A stretch of 64,000 nucleotides of DNA from Streptomyces deccanensis (GCF_022385335.1 NZ_CP092431.1:10037519-10101518); one strand, 5' to 3'. Shown: positions 1-9,024, numbered from the stretch's first letter. The notes: a model not told the origin generated them from the sequence alone. A program made the numbers and translations.

Positions 1-1904
1 TCAGCATCGGCCGGGAGTCCCTCGAGAGGGGTTTCGAGGACGACGGCACCGAGATCGAGTACTACCCACCGTCGGGCTACGCGGAGGCCGTCGCCTTCCT
101 GCGCGAGCGGGGCGGAAAGTTCGCCGAACTCGTCCGCGACAGCGACCCGGACGTGCGCCTGGCCGCGATACCCGGGCTCGGGCTCTTCCTCGACGACGCC
201 GACCGGGCCGCCACAGCGCTGCGCGAACTGCTGGCCGCCGAGCAAGGTATGGCGGGGCGGCTGCGGACCGTGGAGACGGCGGCCACCCTGGCACTACGCC
301 TTCCGGCGGCCACGCACCAGGTGATGGACTGGCTCGCCGGGCTGGCCGCCGACCCGGCGGAGGACCCGGCGACCCGGCTCGCGGCCCTTGTCCAGCGGGC
401 CCGCTGCTCCCCGGACGAGATCGGCGAGGACGACGTCCCGGCCGCCGTGGGCTTGCTGCGCGAGATCGCCCGCACCCTACCCGTGCGGCCGATCGCACCG
501 GCCCCGACCCACTCGGCAGCCACGGACACGGTGGCACCCCAGGTCGTCGCCGCCTTCGCCGATCTCGACCGACACACGCGCGTGTACGCACCGACCACGG
601 CCCTGCTGCGTACGCTCCACGAAGCCCTGGGCGCCCGGCTACCCGAGCGCACTGCGGTGCTGGCCGAGCAACTGAGCAGCCCCGACCCCGGCTCGCGCCT
701 GGACGCGGTCCGGATGAGCGGGGAGCTGATGCGCACCTGGCGCGGGGACCACACCCGCCTCCTCCTGCTGGTCGCCGACCAGCTCACCACGGACGACGAG
801 GAGGTCGCCGCCGAGGCCGCGGCCGTCCTGGAAGCCTGCCACCCGATCGCCGCCCCGGCCCGGGAGGCACTCGCCGCGCACATCGACGCCCAACGCGCGA
901 CCCACGGCCCCGAGGTGTGGGCCGCACCCCAGGCACGGCTGCGCAGAAGCCACCAGGAGGCCGTCCGGGCCCTGGCGCGCCTCGGCGACACACGCGCGGT
1001 GCCGAGTCTGCTGGCCGCGCTGGACAGCGACGCCGACGCCTGGCGCGCGATCGAGGTCGTAGGGCATCTGCCGCAGGCGGCGGAGGAGTTGGTGCCCCTG
1101 CTCTGCGACCACCTGCGCCGGCTCGACCTCTCCCAGCAACGGACCGAGATGAGCGCCAACGCGATCCTGAACGCGCTGGCCGCGCTGGGCGATCCGGCCG
1201 CGGTTCCCCTGGTGGTGGACACCCTTGGCGCCGCGGTGCGCCATGAGCAGCACGGCGTCACGCGATCAGCGCTGAAGGCACTGGGGGCGTTCGGCCCGGC
1301 CGCAGCCGGCGCACGGGATGTGATCCGCTCGCTGACCACCGCCACCGACGCGCTCGTACAACCTGCCGCCGTCACCGCACTGTGGGCCGTCGGCGCTGAC
1401 CTGACTGAGGTCATGCCACTCCTGCTCGGCCTCCTCGACGACCCGATCACCTTCCGCATCAGTGACGCGGCTGATGTGCTCGGCGAGATAGGCCCGCCCG
1501 CCTTCGTCGCACTGCCGCGCCTGCGCAACCTCCTGACGCACGACTACGAATGGGTGCGGGTGCATTGCGCGGCCGCGCTGTGGGAGATCGGCGGCGAGAC
1601 CGAGGCAACGGCCGTCCTGGACGCCCTGCTGCAGGCCATGACCAAAAACCCCGCGACGGCCAACCACGTCGTTGCCTGCCTGGACCGCATGGGCCCCCTC
1701 GCGGCCCCGGCCCTGCCCCTGCTCCGCGAGCAACTGGCCCCACCCCGCCGCGGCGGCAGATTCCAGAGCATCGACCACGACGAAGAACTCCAACGGCTCG
1801 TCCGCACCCTCCTCACCCGACTCGATCCCCCAGCGCCGTCGGCCCTCGTTCGCCCAACAGCAGTCGACCTAATACGCGGCCTGGACGGCGCTTGTGGGGG
1901 TTGA
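1..1904 (+). CDS. HEAT-repeat protein, 5'-partial
   Basis: The reading frame is open from the first bases of the window, so the true start lies upstream; the GTG at 153 is only an internal candidate. The visible 630 or so residues are a run of Ala/Leu-rich helical pairs of about 30-40 residues (for example around 200-560) with the spacing of HEAT/armadillo-type repeats. There is no catalytic motif, signal peptide or membrane segment. Such proteins are usually scaffolds, so no specific function is assigned. It stops at TGA 1902-1904, directly followed by a repeat containing a hairpin that may terminate it. Confidence 0.75.
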   Translation, partial: SIGRESLERGFEDDGTEIEYYPPSGYAEAVAFLRERGGKFAELVRDSDPDVRLAAIPGLGLFLDDADRAATALRELLAAEQGMAGRLRTVETAATLALRLPAATHQVMDWLAGLAADPAEDPATRLAALVQRARCSPDEIGEDDVPAAVGLLREIARTLPVRPIAPAPTHSAATDTVAPQVVAAFADLDRHTRVYAPTTALLRTLHEALGARLPERTAVLAEQLSSPDPGSRLDAVRMSGELMRTWRGDHTRLLLLVADQLTTDDEEVAAEAAAVLEACHPIAAPAREALAAHIDAQRATHGPEVWAAPQARLRRSHQEAVRALARLGDTRAVPSLLAALDSDADAWRAIEVVGHLPQAAEELVPLLCDHLRRLDLSQQRTEMSANAILNALAALGDPAAVPLVVDTLGAAVRHEQHGVTRSALKALGAFGPAAAGARDVIRSLTTATDALVQPAAVTALWAVGADLTEVMPLLLGLLDDPITFRISDAADVLGEIGPPAFVALPRLRNLLTHDYEWVRVHCAAALWEIGGETEATAVLDALLQAMTKNPATANHVVACLDRMGPLAAPALPLLREQLAPPRRGGRFQSIDHDEELQRLVRTLLTRLDPPAPSALVRPTAVDLIRGLDGACGG

Positions 1905-1984
1905 GCGGTCCGGTTGTGCGGGAAGGGGTTGTGCGGTTGGGGTCTGTTTCCCCACGCCAGCGGGCGTGGGGGCGCTGGACGTGG
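1905..1984. repeat. Dispersed ~80-bp repeat, copy A
   Basis: This stretch runs from CGGTCCGGTTGTGCGG to CTGGACGTGG and is repeated with about 85-90% identity by eye at 8941-9018. It contains a stem-loop with arms CCCCACGCC/GGCGTGGGG, which could act as a terminator for the HEAT gene. The remainder of the gap to 2216 holds nothing I recognise. Confidence 0.6.
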
Positions 1985-2216
1985 CCGCGATGGTCTGCAA
2001 GCCGGTGGAGTTCGCTAGGCCCGCTGGTGGGCCGTGAACGCACCCCACCTCTGCGCCTTTGTCCGGGCAGGTGCCCGCTTCGATGGCGGCCAGCTCGTTG
2101 AGCGCCCTACCACCGTGGCGGCACGACTGACTTCGGCCCAGCGCCCGCTGACATGAGAAGCCGGCGAGATACCTTTCGACAGGTATGCGGACGGCTCTCA
2201 GTTGGCCACACCTCGT

Positions 2217-2630
2217 CTACGCCTGAATCCACCGCCTCAGCGCCTCGACCGTGTCCTCCGGCGTCGTGTTGAAGCAGAGCCGGATCCCGGGCGCCGCCTC
2301 GATGAGGAGGTTGACCAGCCGTTCGAACAGCAGCGTGTTCTCCGGCAGCATCCGCACGCCACCGCCGATCATCGCCAAGCCGAACGCGTGCTCCTGGAGC
2401 TGCTCCAGGACAGTCGCCTCGGCGCGGTCCGGAGAGACGTCGATCAGGCACGGAACAACGTCGAAGCCCGCTTCGCGCAGCGCCGCGTTCGCCGCCTCGA
2501 TCCGGGCAGTGAACACCGCCTCGTCGACACCGTCGGGCATCCGGCTGTAGTCAAGCGCACTCGGGTGCAGACCGATGGAGAGTACCTTCGTTTCGCCCAG
2601 CACGGGAGTCGAGGTCATCGGTCGGCCCAT
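2217..2630 (-). CDS. Small conserved hypothetical protein
   Basis: A 137-aa cytoplasmic protein. The start at 2630 (ATG) or at the second ATG 12 nt downstream are both possible. It alternates hydrophobic strands (VLSIGLHPS, FDVVPCLID, FGLAMIGGG, IRLCFNTT) with helices, an alpha/beta pattern like a small Rossmann-type or receiver-like fold. The conserved-looking G-G-G turn and the Asp after VPCLI are the only motif-like positions. It stands alone, with no operon partner. I do not recognise a characterised family. Confidence 0.55.
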   Translation of the reverse strand: MGRPMTSTPVLGETKVLSIGLHPSALDYSRMPDGVDEAVFTARIEAANAALREAGFDVVPCLIDVSPDRAEATVLEQLQEHAFGLAMIGGGVRMLPENTLLFERLVNLLIEAAPGIRLCFNTTPEDTVEALRRWIQA

Positions 2631-3135
2631 GGACGGTGTCCTATCTGCTCACGTCATGCTGATCTTCCCGGTGTATCACGGAAGTTGGGCAGAGGGCCCG
2701 CTCGGTTCGACATCGGTAGACGATCTCGGCCGGCTGCCCCGGCACCTCGGCGCCGACGACCCGCTGATACGCGGACGGCTTCCGAGCGCAGCTCAGATCC
2801 ACAGATCTTGACAGTCACTCTGCCGAAGCCGGGGCGCGAGACGCTGCCCGCGCGGAACGCGCGGGTGGAGCCAGCTCATTGCCTACGGTGGTGCGGTGAC
2901 ACCGCACAGACGCCGCCGCCGCGCCACCGCTTCAGCGGGGCGGGCGCTGGTACCCGGGGTCGGTGCCGCCCCGGATACTCGCGCCATGCCGAACACACGG
3001 CTTGATGCCCCCGCTCCATCAGCGGCAGAAGCGCGGCGACGGCTGTGCGAGGACCGCTTGCTGCTCGGCCGCAGCGAGGTCGACGATGGGACGAGGGTTT
3101 TGAAGGTGACGTGTTGTCTGAGATGAGGGGGGCTC
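2631..3135. other. Intergenic stretch without recognisable gene
   Basis: About 500 nt with no open frame that has a good start, Streptomyces-like third-position bias and a ribosome site. It includes a short GC-rich stem (CCGCGCGG.../...CGCGCGG type) near 2848-2870. I see no gene here. Confidence 0.4.
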
Positions 3136-3603
3136 GTGGCTGAGCTTGTCCGAAAGCAGCATGTGGATGCCTATGTGGGGTTTCACGCCTTCGGGCTGCA
3201 GGAAAGCGATGACGCCGACCTGCCCGCCCCGTTCCCGGACGACTTCGACTTCGATGCTTTTCTCAGTACTCACCCCGGGCGGCTGGACATCACCAGCGGC
3301 GGTCACACTCACACCGCCGCTGTCGCGGTCGAGGTTTGGGACGGGCCCCCGGCAGCGCCGGATCCGGCCGGCTGGGACGAGCAGGCCGAAGCCGACTTCG
3401 CCTCCACCAGTGGTGAGGTGGCCGTGTGGTCCATGCACACCGGCCGGACTGATGCCGTGATCACGCTGGCTGATGTCGGCGGATCGTGGCGGGCGCGTGT
3501 CAGCTGTGCGGGCCGCGCCGCCGCTGCGGCTCTGTCGGAGGGCGAGGGCACCGGACATGGTGTCGAGCGCTACCTCGTGCAGTTCTGGCCGGCCCGATCG
3601 TGA
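3136..3603 (+). CDS. Hypothetical acidic protein
   Basis: A 155-aa protein starting at GTG 3136, chosen because the purine-rich ATGAGGGGGG lies just upstream. It is acidic, with beta-strand-like segments (GGHTHTAAVAVEVW, GEVAVWSMHTG, SWRARVSCAG) and no cysteine cluster, signal peptide or membrane helix. It could be an immunity-type or single-domain beta protein, but I do not recognise the family. A strong terminator hairpin begins 6 nt after its stop. Confidence 0.55.
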   Translation: MAELVRKQHVDAYVGFHAFGLQESDDADLPAPFPDDFDFDAFLSTHPGRLDITSGGHTHTAAVAVEVWDGPPAAPDPAGWDEQAEADFASTSGEVAVWSMHTGRTDAVITLADVGGSWRARVSCAGRAAAAALSEGEGTGHGVERYLVQFWPARS

Positions 3604-3608
3604 ACAGA

Positions 3609-3647
3609 CGGCGGCAGCGGGTCCCTGCCAGTGGCCCGCTGCCGCCG
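3609..3647 (+). terminator. Rho-independent-type hairpin
   Basis: A perfect 13-bp stem, CGGCGGCAGCGGG (3609-3621) paired with CCCGCTGCCGCCG (3635-3647), with a 13-nt loop, just after the stop of the preceding gene. There is no T-run, as is common in Streptomyces. It lies between converging genes and may work in both directions. Confidence 0.75.
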
Positions 3648-3661
3648 CATTCTGAACTGGA

Positions 3662-4330
3662 TCAGCTGACGATCTTCACGATGAAGCCGTCGACGCCGTC
3701 GAGGATGCGGTTCTTGTCGATGCGGGCGGCGCTCACCGTCCTGTGCTGGGCCTCGGAACGCTCGTCGGCTCCTGCCTTGTCGCTCAGGGCGAGCGTCGGC
3801 ACGTAGCTGAAGGTGGCCGCGGCCTTCTTGTCCGGTTGCCGCCGCCGGTGGAGTTGGCCAGGTACGGCGCAGCGTCTTGCCCTTCAGGCCCCTTCCCTTC
3901 CGGCCCTGCCCCGACTTGGCGTTCACCGTCTCGCTGAACGTGCGCAGCGCTTTCAGCTGGATGAACGTCTGCGTGCCCGGCTTGTTGCCGCCGCGGGCGT
4001 AGCGTGCTCCGGCCGGGCAGCTCTGCGGGATGTTGCCCTTCGTTGTGATCGGCATCGAGGCCGCGCCAGTCGTGCCGGTCGTGACGAAGTCGGTGAAGCA
4101 GTACTGCAAGTTGATCGTGCGGCTGTTCTTGGCGATCGTGCCGACCACTCGGACGTTGAACATGCTCTTGCCGACGGGCTGGTTGCCGGAATCCGACGCC
4201 ACTTGTCGCTCAGGGCGGCGATGCCGTACCGGGCCTTGGCGCGTGAGTACGGAGTCGGGTTCCGCACGGTGAAGGCCGCGTTGGAGTCGGTCTGGCAGGA
4301 GCCGCGGATGAAGCCGAGGCCTCGCGGGAC
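3662..4330 (-). pseudogene. Decayed secreted/lipoprotein-like gene, frameshifted
   Basis: Protein-like sequence jumps between frames. Reading leftwards, an N-terminal piece (RGSCQTDSNAAFTV...YGIAALSDK) ends near 4203. A second frame carries KSMFNVRVVGTIAKNS and FTDFVTTGTTGAASMP to about 3900. The last part (ATFSYVPTLALSDKAGADE...GFIVKIVS, stop at 3662-3664) is in another frame. At least two indels are needed to join them. The Thr/Gly/Ser-rich composition and single Cys residues suggest an exported protein. The beginning of the gene is not identifiable. Confidence 0.6.
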
Positions 4331-4342
4331 CTGACTGGACGC

Positions 4343-4855
4343 CTACAAGCCGTTGGGAGAGTTCGGGGCTTTCGGATGGCCGTCGGGCAAAGACAGGCTG
4401 GCGACGACCTCGTCACCGGAAGAGATTGCCGTCGGCTGGAAGCCCACGGAGGCGTACAGGCTCGCGGCCACGGCGTTGTCCGGGTGATAGGACAGACGAA
4501 GCTCCTGACAGCTCTCACGTTGGGCCAGCCACTCCATGAGGGTTCGCACCGCCGCCCGCCCGACCCCCTGGCCCTGCTCGGTGCCATCGATCACCATGCC
4601 CCCGAGCCAGTAGGAGCCGTCTTCATCACGACCCCACATGATGTGACCCACCACGGTGTCATCGGCGCAGACCGCCATCGAGTGCCAGATGCCTTCCCGC
4701 AGTGACAGAAGCAGGTAGCGAGCCGCCAACGCGGGCACGTATCTGCGCTGGTCGTCCAGCGGAGCGACGTCCGCGACAGCACGCCAGTTCTCGTCATTCA
4801 CGTCATGCAGGACGACACGTCGGCCCGCCCTGTCAGAAAGCCCTAGGGTGATCAC
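4343..4855 (-). CDS. GNAT-family N-acetyltransferase
   Basis: The protein has the GNAT core: the N-terminal strand VVLHDVNDENWRAV; a central MAVCADDTVVGHIMWG; the acetyl-CoA pyrophosphate loop in EQGQGVGRAAVRTL (the Q/RxxGxG/A signature); and the C-terminal N-A-V-A-A-S-L-Y-A-S-V-G-F motif typical of the family. It should transfer an acetyl group from acetyl-CoA to an unidentified small substrate or protein. I chose the GTG at 4855, which leaves about 12 residues before the domain; the frame remains open to an ATG at 4942. It is monocistronic. Confidence 0.8.
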   Translation of the reverse strand: MITLGLSDRAGRRVVLHDVNDENWRAVADVAPLDDQRRYVPALAARYLLLSLREGIWHSMAVCADDTVVGHIMWGRDEDGSYWLGGMVIDGTEQGQGVGRAAVRTLMEWLAQRESCQELRLSYHPDNAVAASLYASVGFQPTAISSGDEVVASLSLPDGHPKAPNSPNGL

Positions 4856-5239
4856 GGAGATCAGGCTACGAACCAAACGGTTGATCCGCGAACCATTTGG
4901 CTTCGTGGCCACACCACCGCAGGCTCCGCTGCCGACTTCCACCGGGTGCGCTGGTGTTGTCAGTTCGCATCGACATTTCTGACCTGCATGATCGCTAAGT
5001 GCTGCCGGAAACCGGCGATAAACGTTGCCCGCTCCCGCCTACGAAACCACGAGGAGGATGCCGAGCCCGATCCCGCCGCGCCGCGGTTGTTGGAGAAAGC
5101 TTCCAGGTCGTCGGCCCCTTGCGCTGCCAGTGCCTGGCTCAGGGCCTCCGGTGTCCCGGAGAGCCCGAACCGCCGACGGTGAGCGAACTGCCCGCCGTGA
5201 TGTCGGCGACCGCCCCGGCGGCCGAGGACACCGTCTTGC
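4856..5239. other. Intergenic region, possible gene remnant
   Basis: No complete gene. On the minus strand, short stretches with coding character (LSKTVSSAAGAVADITAG, then LSQALAAQGADDLEAF) occur in different frames and end near 5040, suggesting an old fragment, but I cannot name it. Confidence 0.3.
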
Positions 5240-6436
5240 TCAGCACGCCTCCCGCTTGCTGCTGGTGATCCGGCCGCGGGCCTCGCCGAAGCCGATCCGC
5301 GTTCCGTCGGCGCCCGGAGCGGTGGCGGTCAGGACGACCTCGTCCCCGTCCTCCAGAAACGTGCGCTGCTGACCGTTGACGGTGACGGGCTCCCGGCCGC
5401 CCCAGGTCAGTTCGATGAAGGCACCGCGCTGCTCCTTCTCCGGACCGGAGACGGTGCCGGACGCGAACAGGTCACCGGTGCGCGAGGGCGCGCCGTTGAC
5501 GGTCTGGTGCGCCAGCATCTGGGCGGGGGACCAGTACATCGCGGAGTACGGCGGCCGGGAGACCACCTGACCGTTCCAGGCGACCGTGAGGTCGACGTCG
5601 AGGCCCCACGGCCGTGCCATCCGCAGATACGGCAGCACGGCCGGCTCCTGGGCCGGCACCGGAACCCGGGCGGCGTCCAGGGCGAGCAGCGGCACCACCC
5701 ACGGCGAGATCGTCGAGGCGAACGACTTGCCCAGGTTGGGGCCGAGCGGGACGTACTCCCAGGCCTGGATGTCGCGCGCGGACCAGTCGTTGAAGAGCAC
5801 CACCCCGAAGATGTGCCGGTCCGCGTCCTCGGCGCCGATGGAGTCGCCCATGGCGCTGCCGGTGCCGACGACGAAGCCGAGCTCGGCCTCGATGTCGAGG
5901 CGGGTCGAGGGCCCGAAGACCGGCACGGGGTCCTGGGGGCCCTTGCGCTGCCCGGAGGGCCTGACGATGTCGGTGCCCGAGACGACGACGGAGGCCGCCC
6001 GGCCGTGGTAGCCGACCGGGAGGTGCTTCCAGTTGGGCATCAGCGGGTCGGGGTTGTCGGGCCGGAAGAGCCGCCCGAGGTTCGACGCGTGGTGCTCGGA
6101 GGCGTAGAAGTCGACGTAGTCGGCGACCTCGAACGGCAGGTGCAGGGTCACCGCGCCCAGATCGTGGACGGCCTCCATGGGGATCTCGCCCTGGAGTCGC
6201 TGAGTGATCTCGGCCCGGGTCTCGATCCAGCGGGCGTGGCCCCGCGCCATGAAGGCGTTGAGGCTCGGCCGGGCGAAGACGGAGTCCTCCAGCAGGAGGG
6301 CCAGATCGATGACGTGGTCGCCGTAGCGGGTCGCCACGCGCGGTTCGTGGCCGGGCACCGAGTAGACGCCGTAGGGCAGATTGGCCAGGCCGAACAACGA
6401 TGCGGCCGGGGCGGTCAACTGGATGGTGCTGGTCAT
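5240..6436 (-). CDS. fahA: Fumarylacetoacetase
   Basis: A 398-aa enzyme of the last step of tyrosine/homogentisate breakdown, hydrolysing fumarylacetoacetate to fumarate and acetoacetate. The N-terminal SH3-like domain (FGLANLPYGVYS) is followed by the catalytic FAH domain: DFYASEHHASNLGRLFR, LPVGYHGRAASVV, DIEAELGFVVG with the metal-binding Glu residues, FNDWSARDIQAWEYVPLGP and GDLFASGTVSG. Length is as expected for the family (about 400 aa). Its ATG overlaps the stop of the upstream gene by 4 nt (ATGA at 6433-6436), indicating translational coupling in an operon with hmgA. It is cytoplasmic. Confidence 0.95.
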   Translation of the reverse strand: MTSTIQLTAPAASLFGLANLPYGVYSVPGHEPRVATRYGDHVIDLALLLEDSVFARPSLNAFMARGHARWIETRAEITQRLQGEIPMEAVHDLGAVTLHLPFEVADYVDFYASEHHASNLGRLFRPDNPDPLMPNWKHLPVGYHGRAASVVVSGTDIVRPSGQRKGPQDPVPVFGPSTRLDIEAELGFVVGTGSAMGDSIGAEDADRHIFGVVLFNDWSARDIQAWEYVPLGPNLGKSFASTISPWVVPLLALDAARVPVPAQEPAVLPYLRMARPWGLDVDLTVAWNGQVVSRPPYSAMYWSPAQMLAHQTVNGAPSRTGDLFASGTVSGPEKEQRGAFIELTWGGREPVTVNGQQRTFLEDGDEVVLTATAPGADGTRIGFGEARGRITSSKREAC

Positions 6437-7311
6437 GCGGACACCTCGGTCAGGTCGGCGGTCGTCGCGGCGGGCAGCAGACCCAACTGGGCCGCTTCGA
6501 CGGTGGGTTCGGCGATGGAGCAGGTGCCGAACGAACGGAACAGCTCACGGACCCGGGGGGAGAGGGCGCGTACCCGCTCGGCGATCCGGTCGCCGTCGCG
6601 GTCGGCCAGCAATGCGGCCACCGTCGCCTCCTCGGCACCCCGGAGGGCGGCGTCGGTGGCCACGAGCAGGTTGAGGAACCCGTGTTGTTCGAAGCCGGTC
6701 TCGAGGTCGGTGTTGCGCAGCGCGTGGTGCAGCCCCGCGGTTGCCTTGAACGCGACCCCGGACCGCACTGCGGCCACAATGGACGCGGCGAGTTCGCGCT
6801 CGTCGGGGTGAAGGTCGGCGCGTACACCTCCGGTGCGGAACTTGGCCAGGTAAGGGGTCCCGGCGAGCGCGGCGAGCAGCGCTTCGCGCCGGGTGTCGCG
6901 CGGCACTTCGACGTAGACGGTGAGGTCGGTGTCGTCGTCGATTGCCTCGGTCAGGGCGGGTACGACCGTGCCGGCGGCGACGGTGTCCGGGACGGCGACC
7001 TCGAGCCCGACGAGCCGTACGGCCGGGATCCGGCGCGCGGCGGCGAGGGCGTCGGAGACGTCCGGCAGCGGTACGGTCACGGAGAGGCCGAAGGAACCTT
7101 GGGGGAGGCCGGTGGTCAGCTCGGCGAGCCGGTCGAGGTCCTTGGCGGCGAGGACGAACGCACCGACCAACCGGGCATGGGCGCTCTGCTGGTGCGCAAC
7201 GTGGGCCGGGACGGCCTCCTCGATCGGCAGGCTGCCGGGCGGGAAGACGGCCGCGTCGTCGAACAGGCCGACGAGTACCGGGGGGATCTCCGGTGTCGGG
7301 CGGGCGCTCAT
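6433..7311 (-). CDS. Conserved protein of the homogentisate operon, function unknown
   Basis: A 292-aa cytoplasmic protein lying between hmgA and fah, overlapping both neighbours by ATGA (4 nt), so it is certainly co-translated with the pathway. It has alternating beta/alpha segments ending in conserved-looking strand motifs (TPYLAKFRTGG, GVAFKATAGLHHALRN), which resemble a TIM-barrel enzyme with a lysine in FKAT. No maleylacetoacetate isomerase is visible nearby, so an isomerase or accessory role is conceivable. That is inference only, and the sequence does not look like a GST or a DinB-type isomerase. Confidence 0.7.
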   Translation of the reverse strand: MSARPTPEIPPVLVGLFDDAAVFPPGSLPIEEAVPAHVAHQQSAHARLVGAFVLAAKDLDRLAELTTGLPQGSFGLSVTVPLPDVSDALAAARRIPAVRLVGLEVAVPDTVAAGTVVPALTEAIDDDTDLTVYVEVPRDTRREALLAALAGTPYLAKFRTGGVRADLHPDERELAASIVAAVRSGVAFKATAGLHHALRNTDLETGFEQHGFLNLLVATDAALRGAEEATVAALLADRDGDRIAERVRALSPRVRELFRSFGTCSIAEPTVEAAQLGLLPAATTADLTEVSA

Positions 7312-8489
7312 CGGTTCTGCTCCCAGGAGTAGACGTACGTTCCGTCGTCCGTCGCGCGGGCGGCCTCGCCGAGTTGCAGCGGGCGGAAGGTGTCGACCAT
7401 GACCGCGAGTTCGTCGAAGAACTCTGCCCCGATCGACCGTTCCATGGCGCCCGGTTGGGGGCCGTGGGGGTGGCCGCCGGGGTGCAGGGAGATCGAGCCC
7501 TGCCCGATGCCGGAGCCCTTGCGGGCCTCGTAGTCCCCGCCGCAGTAGAACATCACCTCGTCGGAGTCGACGTTGGAGTGGTAGTACGGCACCGGGACGG
7601 ACAGCGGGTGGTAGTCCACCTTGCGCGGGACGAAGTTGCAGATCACGAAGTTGTGGCCCTCGAAGACCTGGTGGGCCGGCGGCGGCTGGTGGACCCGGCC
7701 CGTGATCGGTTCGAAGTCACGGATGTTGAAGACGTACGGGTAGAGGCAGCCGTCCCAGCCGACGACGTCGAACGGGTGGTTCGGCAGCGTGTGGACGGTC
7801 CCCACGACACCGCCAGGCCCCCGGTGCTTGATGTACACCTCGACGTCCTCGCCCTCGACGGGCTTCGGCCCGTCCGGGAGGCGGAAGTCGCGCTCGCAGT
7901 AGGGCGCGTGCTCCAGCAACTGGCCGTTCCTGGACAGGTAGCGCCGCGGCGGGCCCATGTGCGAGTTGGCCTCGATCGCGTAGATCCGTACGGGCCCGTC
8001 CGGGACGATCCTGTACGTGGTCGCCCGGGGGACGATCACATAGTCCCCGTCGCCGGCCTCCAGGTCTCCGAAGACCGTCTCCACGCGGGCCCGGCCGTCC
8101 TCGACGTAGAGACACTCGTCGCCGATGGCGTTGCGGTAGTAGGGACTGACCGTGTCGGCCACGACGTACGCCAGCCGTACGTCCTCGTTGCCCAGCAGCA
8201 GCCTGCGACCGGTCACCGCGTCGATGCCGGACCCGCCGTCCGCGAACAGCTTGTGCGTGGAGAGATGGCGGGGGACCAAGGGGTGGTTGGGGGCGAGGGA
8301 CTGGTCGCCGACGTCCCACACCCGGAACTCCCGCACCGCTGACGGGATGTGCCGGTGGTAGAGCAGCGAGGAGTCCGAGGAGAAGCCCTCCTCGCCCATC
8401 AACTCCTCGTAGTAGAGGTTCCCGTCCGGGTCCCGGTGCTGGGTGTGACGTTTCGGCGGAACCGCGCCCGCCCGGTGGTAGTACGGCAA
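7308..8489 (-). CDS. hmgA: Homogentisate 1,2-dioxygenase
   Basis: A 393-aa non-haem Fe(II) cupin enzyme that opens the ring of homogentisate to maleylacetoacetate. Family signatures: MPYYHRAGAVPPKRHTQ at the start, EELMGEEGFSSDSSLLYH, NHPFDVVGWDGCLYPYVFN, NFVPRKVDYHP, then the iron-site segment PYYHSNVDSDEVMFY (His and downstream Glu) and HPGGHPHGPQPG (last His ligand). It is the first gene of the operon hmgA-unknown-fahA on the minus strand, with 4-nt overlaps throughout. A perfect palindrome about 40 nt upstream of the ATG is a likely operator. Confidence 0.95.
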   Translation of the reverse strand: MPYYHRAGAVPPKRHTQHRDPDGNLYYEELMGEEGFSSDSSLLYHRHIPSAVREFRVWDVGDQSLAPNHPLVPRHLSTHKLFADGGSGIDAVTGRRLLLGNEDVRLAYVVADTVSPYYRNAIGDECLYVEDGRARVETVFGDLEAGDGDYVIVPRATTYRIVPDGPVRIYAIEANSHMGPPRRYLSRNGQLLEHAPYCERDFRLPDGPKPVEGEDVEVYIKHRGPGGVVGTVHTLPNHPFDVVGWDGCLYPYVFNIRDFEPITGRVHQPPPAHQVFEGHNFVICNFVPRKVDYHPLSVPVPYYHSNVDSDEVMFYCGGDYEARKGSGIGQGSISLHPGGHPHGPQPGAMERSIGAEFFDELAVMVDTFRPLQLGEAARATDDGTYVYSWEQNR

Positions 8490-8530
8490 GTCTCTCTCCC
8501 CTGGGCTCGGAGTGGCGGCACCGCGCGTGA

Positions 8531-8547
8531 TGTGCGCTCAGCGCACA
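8531..8547 (-). promoter_or_regulatory. Palindromic operator of hmgA operon
   Basis: TGTGCGCTCAGCGCACA is a perfect 8-bp inverted repeat around one base, 42 nt upstream of the hmgA start. An extra half-site-like TTGTGCG follows at 8550-8557. Its position fits an operator of an IclR-, MarR- or GntR-type repressor of tyrosine catabolism. The cognate regulator is not in the window, as far as can be told. Confidence 0.55.
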
Positions 8548-8639
8548 CTTTTGTGCGTTAGAAGAAACGCGTTGAACGTAGGGTCTTGGTGGCGGCTCAG
8601 TCAAGGTGTCGAGGTCGCGCTGACGGGCCGACGCCGCCC

Positions 8640-8806
8640 GTAGGTGTGACGTGGCCTGACGTGGCGCCCGAAGAGGATCTGACGACTTCCGCGGGGGCGG
8701 TGCACGGTTTGGCGGTTCCTTGCGCATGGCGCCGCCCCGGCGGGCGTCAGTGGCGTGCTGATGGGCCCGGCAGACCGTGGAGTCGATGTTCACCTCCCAC
8801 GTGAGA
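8640..8806 (-). pseudogene. IS5-type transposase remnant
   Basis: The translated minus strand shows NIDSTVCRAHQHATDARRGG followed by Arg/Pro-rich sequence. This matches the well-known D-S-T-x-x-R-A-H-Q-H-A block of IS5-family DDE transposases. Only this piece remains, without the flanking catalytic motifs or ends. From here to 9024 there is no intact gene, apart from the dispersed repeat. Confidence 0.55.
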
Positions 8807-8940
8807 GTCCGGCCGCACCAGCCCGGGCCTGCAACGGCTCCAGCAGCCGAGCCGACACTCCTTGCCGCTGCCGGCGCCTGAACAGGTCTTACGCCGTCGA
8901 TCTGAAACAGAGCCTGGCTGCGCGGCTTGCGGAGGCTGGA

Positions 8941-9018
8941 CGGTCCGGTTGTGCGGGGAGGGGTTGCGCGGTTCGGGTCCGTGTCCCCACGCCGGCGGGC
9001 GTGGGGTGCTGGACGTGG
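8941..9018. repeat. Dispersed ~80-bp repeat, copy B
   Basis: Second copy of the repeat at 1905-1984, again with a CCCCACGCC/GGCGTGGGG stem. It lies immediately beyond the stop of the TetR gene and could serve as its terminator. Both copies sit at the 3' side of a gene. Confidence 0.6.
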
Positions 9019-9024
9019 CTGGTC

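Noticed and set aside
1..1904. Long minus-strand open frames opposite the HEAT-repeat gene
   Set aside because: They arise from the third-position GC bias; translations are Arg/Pro/Ser-rich without motifs. The same applies opposite sbcC (42731-45136) and the large hypothetical genes.
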